From: Catenulispora rubra
GTDB taxonomy: Bacteria > Actinomycetota > Actinomycetes > Streptomycetales > Catenulisporaceae
DNA: 59,308 nt
NCBI RefSeq assembly: GCF_015356825.1
Contig: NZ_JAACYW010000039.1
Coordinates: 1 to 59,308, forward strand
Direction: 5' to 3'
In this document: in pieces, positions 51,257-59,308 of the stretch
How the letters are laid out: each line of letters starts with the position of its first letter
How positions within the stretch are numbered: the first letter of the stretch is position 1
Position numbers and translations under genes: made by a program
Notes under the pieces: generated by a model
What the model was told of the DNA's origin: nothing
What the model saw: the letters and a program-made list of their open reading frames with translations, nothing else
The model's database searches: none

Positions 51257-52087
51257 ATGGACGAGACGGCGCAATTCCGTATCGCTGAGCTCTCGCCGTC
51301 CTATTGGCGGGTCACCTTCGCCAACGGCTCCGTCAACCTCATGGACGACCGCACGGTCGATCAGCTCGCGGAGGTCGTCACCCGTATCGAACAGGCTCCC
51401 GAGCTCACTGTCGTCGTGTTCGGCAGCGCCAATCCGGACTTCTTCATGGCGCACTGGGATTTCACGGCCGACAGCGCCCGGGTCGCCAGGATGCCGGCCG
51501 GCCCGACCGGCCTGAATCCGTACGCCGACAACCTCGTGCGCCTCAGCAGGGTCCCGGCGCTGACGATCTCCGCGATCCGCGGCCGGGCCCGCGGTGCCGG
51601 CAGCGAGTTCGTGCTGGCCACCGACGTCCGCTTCGCCGCCGAGACCGCGATCCTCGGCCAGTTCGAGGTCGGCGTGGGCACGGTGCCGGGAGGTGGCCCG
51701 GCGGCGCGGCTCGCCCGGCTGGTCGGCCGGGGGCGCGCACTGGAGATCCTGCTGGGAGCGGACGACTTTCCCGCGCCGCTGGCCGCCGAGTACGGCTACG
51801 TCAACCGGGTGCTGCCCGACGCCGAGCTCGACGGGTTCGTCGATGCCTTCGCCCGCCGGGTCGCCGGGTTCGACAAGACCGCGGTCGCGCAGACCAAGGC
51901 ACTGGTCGACGCCGGGTCGCTGCCGCCGGACGAGGAGTTCGCGGCCTCGTTGGCCGCCTTCTTCCAGACTTCGGGGCGACCGCAGAACGCCGACCGGGTC
52001 CGGGCGCTGTTCGAGCGCGGTCTGCAGCAGCCGGACGGCGTCGAGCGAGACCTCGGCAGGCAGATCGCCGAACTCACCGGAGACTGA
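51257..52087 (+). CDS. Enoyl-CoA hydratase/isomerase-family protein
   Basis: 276 residues of the crotonase fold: WRVTFANGSVNLMDDRTVDQ, ISAIRGRARGAGSEFVLATD (oxyanion hole region) and EVGVGTVPGGGPAARLARLV. The usual catalytic Glu pair is not certain: one aligns with Glu in SEFVLA or ILGQFEVG. A second activity such as an isomerase or thioester hydrolase is possible. It is followed at 51 bases by the SDR gene. Confidence 0.88.
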   Translation: MDETAQFRIAELSPSYWRVTFANGSVNLMDDRTVDQLAEVVTRIEQAPELTVVVFGSANPDFFMAHWDFTADSARVARMPAGPTGLNPYADNLVRLSRVPALTISAIRGRARGAGSEFVLATDVRFAAETAILGQFEVGVGTVPGGGPAARLARLVGRGRALEILLGADDFPAPLAAEYGYVNRVLPDAELDGFVDAFARRVAGFDKTAVAQTKALVDAGSLPPDEEFAASLAAFFQTSGRPQNADRVRALFERGLQQPDGVERDLGRQIAELTGD

Positions 52088-52137
52088 CCCCGACTGCCTC
52101 GCGGCGACGGGAGCCGGCACCGTACGAGGAGGAAGGC

Positions 52138-52896
52138 ATGACCATGACGAACACCGGTACGGCGACCCGACGCGAACCCGAACTGCTCGGGCAAACCGTC
52201 GTCCTGATCGGCGGCAGCGCCGGAATCGGCCTGGAAACCGCCCGCCGCGCCCGAGCAGAAGGCGCCGACGTCGTCCTGACCGGCAGGAACCCCGAACGGC
52301 TCGACCAAGCGGCGCGCGAGATCGGCGCACAACGCACGGCGGCTTTCGACGCCACAGACTCTGCGGCCCTGGCAGAGTTCTTTCAGGACCTGCCCGGCCC
52401 CGTCGACCACGTGCTGGTCACCGCCGGCCGACCGAGCTACGGCCCGGTGCTGGACATGACCGCGGACCAGGTGCGTGACGCCCTCGGCGACCACGTGGTA
52501 CTCGGCCTGGAGGTCGCGCGCAACGCGGTCGGGAAGATGAGGCCCGGGGGCACGCTGCTGCTCATGGGCGGGACCGGAGGCCGCCGGATCAGCCGCGGCC
52601 TCGGGATCGTCCCCGCCGCCACCGCCGCCCTTCCGCCTTTCGCGGCAGCCCTGGCCCTGGAGCTCGCGCCGGTCCGGGTCAACCTCATCGCGGCCGGCTT
52701 CGTCGACACCCCCCTGTCGGCTTCGCTCCTCAAGGACCAGCTCGACGCGCGCCGCGACGAACTGCGCGCGAAGCTGCCGATCGGCCGCGTCGTCAGCCCG
52801 GTCGACGTCGCCGCACTCGCCGTCCACATCATGTCCAACACGGCGCTCACCGGGGCGACTTACGACGTCGACGGCGGGCAACAGTTCGCTTTCTGA
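52138..52896 (+). CDS. SDR-fold oxidoreductase lacking YxxxK, second copy
   Basis: 252 residues, with VVLIGGSAGIGLETARRARA at the cofactor site and TGATYDVDGGQQFAF at the end. As in the protein at 12324, the Tyr-x-x-x-Lys is absent; the corresponding region is RGLGIVPAATAALPPFAAAL. The shared architecture suggests a subfamily. The ATG has GAGGAGGAAGGC directly in front. It is convergent with the TetR gene by 26 bases. Confidence 0.88.
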   Translation: MTMTNTGTATRREPELLGQTVVLIGGSAGIGLETARRARAEGADVVLTGRNPERLDQAAREIGAQRTAAFDATDSAALAEFFQDLPGPVDHVLVTAGRPSYGPVLDMTADQVRDALGDHVVLGLEVARNAVGKMRPGGTLLLMGGTGGRRISRGLGIVPAATAALPPFAAALALELAPVRVNLIAAGFVDTPLSASLLKDQLDARRDELRAKLPIGRVVSPVDVAALAVHIMSNTALTGATYDVDGGQQFAF

Positions 52897-52922
52897 TACC
52901 GCATGGGAAGGAGCGATCGACT

Positions 52923-53522
52923 CTACTGGCGTACGGATGCGAATGTGGTGTCGACGAGAGCGCCCAGCGGGCCCATGCCGTCCCGGCGTGTCCATTCGAC
53001 GGCGCCGACGTCCAGGCAGCTGAGTGCTGCTGAGACGAGTGCACGTGCCCGCAGTTCCCGGTCCTGCTCCGGCGCTCGGAGCCGTCGGATGGTGTGCGGC
53101 ACCAGAAGTTCCTGCCAGCGCAGCTGCTTGTCGAGCATCGCCGGCCGCAGGCTCGGGGTGGCCAGCAGCAGCTGTGCCCGCCGCAGCCCCAGCGGGTCGG
53201 CTTCCATCGAGTCCACGCAGACCTGGACCGCAGCCCTGAGCGCGGTCCAGGCGTCCTCCTCGCTGGGGCGGCGGGCCAGCGCTTCCGCGACGTCACCGCC
53301 GAGTTCGATCATCTCCTCGAACAGCATGTCCTCTTTGCTGGCGAAGTACCGGAAGACGTTCCTGGTCGAGGTCCCGACTTCGGCGGCGATTTGGCTGACG
53401 GTCGTCTCCTCGAACCCCTGGGCGAGAAACAGCGCCAACGCCTTGCTCGCGATCTCCGCCTTGACCGCTCGTCGAGTCACCTCCCGCAGACCGGGGGACT
53501 CTGCCTTCACTCCATCCGCCAT
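52923..53522 (-). CDS. TetR-family regulator
   Basis: 199 residues. The DNA-binding domain is ALALFLAQGFEETTVSQIAA then EVGTSTRNVFRYFASKEDML. The ligand domain includes ALRAAVQVCVDSMEADPLGL. The ATG at 53520-53522 begins MADGVKAESPGLREVTRR. It is divergent from a two-domain VOC gene and probably represses it through the operator at 53640. Confidence 0.93.
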   Translation of the reverse strand: MADGVKAESPGLREVTRRAVKAEIASKALALFLAQGFEETTVSQIAAEVGTSTRNVFRYFASKEDMLFEEMIELGGDVAEALARRPSEEDAWTALRAAVQVCVDSMEADPLGLRRAQLLLATPSLRPAMLDKQLRWQELLVPHTIRRLRAPEQDRELRARALVSAALSCLDVGAVEWTRRDGMGPLGALVDTTFASVRQ

Positions 53523-53613
53523 ACAACGATCATAGCGCGCCAATTTCGTCACTCGATGCCATCGATTGCTATCGGTGACACCCCTGGCGCCCCCGGCGCT
53601 TACCAGTGTGGCC

Positions 53614-53654
53614 GATGAGGCGTCATCACATGGCGCACTTGTCACTTGATGACA
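53614..53654. promoter_or_regulatory. Operator region of TetR/VOC divergent promoters
   Basis: TGTCACTTGATGACA (53640-53654) has arms TGTCA and TGACA, a TetR-type site. GATGA-N4-TCATC at 53614-53627 resembles the dyads near 24666 and 29435 but with a shorter spacer. The gap between the two start codons is 199 bases. Confidence 0.5.
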
Positions 53655-53721
53655 CATGCGTCTACGGTTGACGTCAGAGTCCCGCCGAGACCGATCAGCG
53701 GACCATACGGATGGAGACAGC

Positions 53722-54480
53722 GTGGACACCGACGTCTACGAGGACGGCTTCCCGTGCTGGGTGGAACTGGCCACCCCGCACGCAGACACGGTCGAGGGCT
53801 TCTACCGGCAGCTGTTCGGCTGGGATTTCACGGCGGGGCCGGGCGGGGAGAGCGAGTCGCGCACCTGCTTGCTGCGTGGGCGGGCCGTGGCGGCGATCCG
53901 TACCGCACCCGGAGCCGAGAGCGCGGCCTGGACCACCTACATCAACGTCGCCGACGCCGCCGAGACGGCTGAGAAGGTCGTCGCGGCCGGGGGCCGGGTG
54001 CTTCTCGCGCCGCACAGGGTCGGCGCGGCGGGTACGGCGGCGTTGTTCGCCGACCACAGCGGAACCACGTTCGGCGTGTGGCAGCCGGACACGCATCCGG
54101 GCGCCCGCATCCGCGGCGAGCACGGCACCTTCCACGCCGGCGAGCTGATCACCGACGACATGCAAGCCTCGGCATCGTTCTACGGCCAGGTCTTCGGCTG
54201 GACCCTGACGCAACCCCACGGCCCGCTCGGGCGCCGCGACTGGCAGCTTGCGGGCAGCACGGTCTGTGTCGCGCTGCCCAGACCGCCGGCCATGCCCGCC
54301 GAGATCCCGCCGTACTGGGATGTCATGTTCACCGTCGCCGACGCCGAACAGGCCGCCGGCACGGCCGTCGGGCTGGGGGCCACGCTGCTGATGCCCGCGA
54401 CCGCGACCGAACACGGCACGATCGCCGTGCTGGCAGACCCGGCCGGCGCGGTCTTCACCGTCATAGCCACCGACCACTGA
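53722..54480 (+). CDS. Two-domain VOC-family protein
   Basis: 252 residues made of two glyoxalase-type repeats: residues 8-120 (FPCWVELATPHADTVEGFYR, LFGWDFTAGPGG, FADHSGTTFGVWQPD) and 130-250 (GTFHAGELITDDMQASASFY, VFGWTLTQPHGPLG, LADPAGAVFTVIATDH). This is the common 27-kDa actinomycete type related to glyoxalase or antibiotic-resistance proteins. The GTG at 53722 is preceded by GGATGGAGACAGC; an upstream ATG at 53656 has no site. An 18-base duplication covers its stop. Confidence 0.9.
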   Translation: MDTDVYEDGFPCWVELATPHADTVEGFYRQLFGWDFTAGPGGESESRTCLLRGRAVAAIRTAPGAESAAWTTYINVADAAETAEKVVAAGGRVLLAPHRVGAAGTAALFADHSGTTFGVWQPDTHPGARIRGEHGTFHAGELITDDMQASASFYGQVFGWTLTQPHGPLGRRDWQLAGSTVCVALPRPPAMPAEIPPYWDVMFTVADAEQAAGTAVGLGATLLMPATATEHGTIAVLADPAGAVFTVIATDH

Positions 54481-54508
54481 TCCATCCGCAACCACTGATC
54501 CATCCGCG
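54473..54508 (+). repeat. 18-base tandem duplication at the VOC stop codon
   Basis: ACCACTGATCCATCCGC followed by A (54473-54490) is repeated with one change at 54491-54508. Both copies contain the TGA, so the VOC reading frame ends in the first copy. It separates the VOC and SDR genes. Confidence 0.85.
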
Positions 54509-54523
54509 ACCAGGGAGTACAAC

Positions 54524-55273
54524 ATGTCGTCTTTCAGCGACAAGGTAGGGATCGTCACCGGCGCGGGCTCGGGCTTGGGCGAGGCCGGGGCCAAGCGGCT
54601 GGCCGCCGACGGCGCCAAGATCGTCGTGGCCGACCGTGATTCGGCCGGGGCTGCGCGAGTGGCCGGCCAGATCACCGCCGCAGGCGGCCACGCCACGCCG
54701 CTCACCGTCGACATCGCCGAAGCCGAACAGGCCGAAAAACTCGTCGCCTTCGCCATTTCCACCTACGGCCGGCTGGACTTCGCGTTCAACAACGCCGGCG
54801 TCACCCCGCGACTCGTCGATACCCACGAGGTCGACCCGAAGGACTGGCGCGACGTCATCGACGTCAACCTGACCGGCACCTTCTACTGCATGAAGGCCGA
54901 GCTGGCGCACTTCGCCGAGGTCGGGGCGGGCGTCATCCTCAACATGGCGTCCACCGCCGGCCTGATGGCGCACCCCGGGCGCGTGGCCTACTCGGCGTCC
55001 AAACACGGCATCATCGGCATGACCCGCTCGGCCGCGGTCGAGTACGCCCAGCGCCGCATCCGGATCAACGCCATCGCGCCCGGCCCCATAGACGGGCCGT
55101 CCGCGCAGGCACTGCCGCCGGAGATCCGCGCGGTCATCGCGGCCAAGACGGCCATGAACCGGCCGGGTTCCCTGCAGGAGGCCGTGGCCGTGGCCGCGTT
55201 CCTGCTCTCGGACCAGGCCTCGTTCGTCACCGGATCGGTCTACGAGGTCAACGGCGGCCAGACCCAGCTGTGA
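54524..55273 (+). CDS. Classical short-chain dehydrogenase/reductase
   Basis: 249 residues with all classical motifs: VGIVTGAGSGLGEAGAK, NNAGV, the active-site Ser in LNMASTAGLMAHPG, Tyr and Lys in VAYSASKHGI and the C-terminal VTGSVYEVNGGQTQL. It is an NAD(P)-dependent oxidoreductase of the FabG type. Its ATG follows CAGGGAGTACAAC, 43 bases after the VOC stop, so the two are probably co-transcribed. Confidence 0.95.
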   Translation: MSSFSDKVGIVTGAGSGLGEAGAKRLAADGAKIVVADRDSAGAARVAGQITAAGGHATPLTVDIAEAEQAEKLVAFAISTYGRLDFAFNNAGVTPRLVDTHEVDPKDWRDVIDVNLTGTFYCMKAELAHFAEVGAGVILNMASTAGLMAHPGRVAYSASKHGIIGMTRSAAVEYAQRRIRINAIAPGPIDGPSAQALPPEIRAVIAAKTAMNRPGSLQEAVAVAAFLLSDQASFVTGSVYEVNGGQTQL

Positions 55274-55341
55274 CCCTGACGGCGCCCCGGGGCCCGCCAA
55301 CCGCACGACCTGCTCCGGGCTGCGGTACCTCGACGGCAGAC

Positions 55342-55395
55342 CTCTGCCTCGCCCAGGGCGGCCGTTGCGGCGGATCCATGGTGAGCGAGGCAGAG
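55342..55395. terminator. Hairpin between SDR and aquaporin genes
   Basis: CTCTGCCTCGC (55342-55352) pairs with GCGAGGCAGAG (55385-55395). It stands in the convergent gap and can terminate the minus-strand katG/aquaporin transcript. Confidence 0.65.
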
Positions 55396-55420
55396 CCAGC
55401 GTCCTTTAAATCAGCCGTCC

Positions 55421-58980
<3,560 letters not shown>

Positions 58981-58997
<17 letters not shown>

Positions 58998-59018
58998 GCG
59001 TACTCCCATGCGAGGTCG
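58981..59018. terminator. 17-bp perfect hairpin overlapping the TPR gene stop
   Basis: GACCTCGCATGGGAGTA (58981-58997) pairs perfectly with 59002-59018 around a 4-base loop. It includes the last codons of the TPR gene and separates it from the convergent exported-protein gene. Confidence 0.85.
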
Positions 59019-59043
59019 AATCTTCGTCGTCGGACGGATCAGC

Positions 59044-59308
59044 TCAGTTGTAGGTGACCACGTTGCTCGGCCCGGGTGCGGTTGAGCTGACGGCCGCGCC
59101 GGTTCCGTTGATCACTGATTGGATGCCTCCGTAGTTGTTGAGCCAGACGGTCAGCAGGTCGTTGAACTGCACGCCGGGGGCGTTCGGGGCTTGGATGGCC
59201 ATCGCGCTTTCGATGGGTGGTCCCGATGTGAAGTTGGAGTAGACGCCCATGCCGTAGCCCCGGAACGAGGTGACGCTGTTGGGGATGTAGAAGGCCGGGT
59301 AGCCGTTT
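59044..59308 (-). CDS. C-terminal part of a probable exported protein, cut by the window edge
   Basis: The frame is open to the right end. The visible 87 residues include NGYPAFYIPNSVTSFRGYGM, YSNFTSGPPIESAMAIQAPN, VQFNDLLTVWLNNYGGIQSV and INGTGAAVSSTAPGPSNVV. This pattern is familiar from the C-terminus of large secreted actinomycete proteins annotated as coagulation factor 5/8-type or adenylyl-cyclase-like, with a beta-helix. The start and signal peptide lie outside the window. The family name is from recall and is uncertain. Confidence 0.65.
   Translation of the reverse strand, partial: NGYPAFYIPNSVTSFRGYGMGVYSNFTSGPPIESAMAIQAPNAPGVQFNDLLTVWLNNYGGIQSVINGTGAAVSSTAPGPSNVVTYN

Overview
The window is high-GC DNA with GTG and TTG starts, many 4-bp ATGA/GTGA stop-start overlaps, rare TTA leucine codons, and families typical of soil actinomycetes: MalF/MalG sugar importers with exported hydrolases, MalT-like LuxR regulators, MMPL exporters, an AfsR-like TPR fragment and F420-type reductases. 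I infer a streptomycete-like actinobacterium (Streptomycetales or Catenulisporales) and an accessory chromosomal region. The species cannot be named from the sequence.

Layout. 1-4.4 kb: the 3' end of a sugar ABC-importer operon (binding protein, two permeases) followed by a GH20 beta-N-acetylhexosaminidase. 4.4-7.6 kb: transposase debris, including a truncated IS1182-type transposase, and one small gene. 7.6-10.5 kb: a cis-prenyltransferase translationally coupled to an MpaB/Lcp-type (DUF2236) oxygenase that carries three EF-hands, then an unknown gene. 10.5-14.9 kb: a gene graveyard with a tRNA-Arg(UCU) 3'-half (a probable attachment-site scar), a broken aminoglycoside phosphotransferase, an SDR, an NmrA-type protein, and TetR and endonuclease III fragments. 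14.9-20.3 kb: a MacAB-like export operon with a lipoprotein, divergent from an OmpR/histidine-kinase pair.

20.4-36.7 kb is the most coherent block. It holds two copies each of two multi-spanning membrane families, a sensor-less histidine kinase coupled to one of them, a Tat-exported thiamine-diphosphate decarboxylase, a deazaflavin-dependent reductase, a MalT-like LuxR regulator, an acyl-CoA ligase lacking its C-terminal domain, an MMPL exporter with a lipoprotein, and a TetR/NarL-kinase/regulator operon. A dyad GATGA-N7-TCATC lies upstream of both the decarboxylase and the ligase, on either side of the LuxR gene, which suggests one regulon. 36.8-43.4 kb: an alginate-oligosaccharide locus (PL7 lyase, importer, 2-hydroxyacid dehydrogenase, DeoR/LacI hybrid regulator) with four 11-bp repeats in front of the lyase. 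43.6-46.6 kb: a stand-alone condensation-domain protein divergent from a propeller-like protein. 46.6-55.3 kb: redox and small-molecule genes with local regulators (AraC, HxlR, TetR, aldo/keto reductase, two VOC proteins, enoyl-CoA hydratase, two SDRs). 55.4-58.2 kb: katG followed by an aquaporin. 58.3-59.3 kb: an AfsR-like TPR remnant and the 3' end of an exported protein.

No CRISPR array, rRNA gene or complete tRNA gene was seen.
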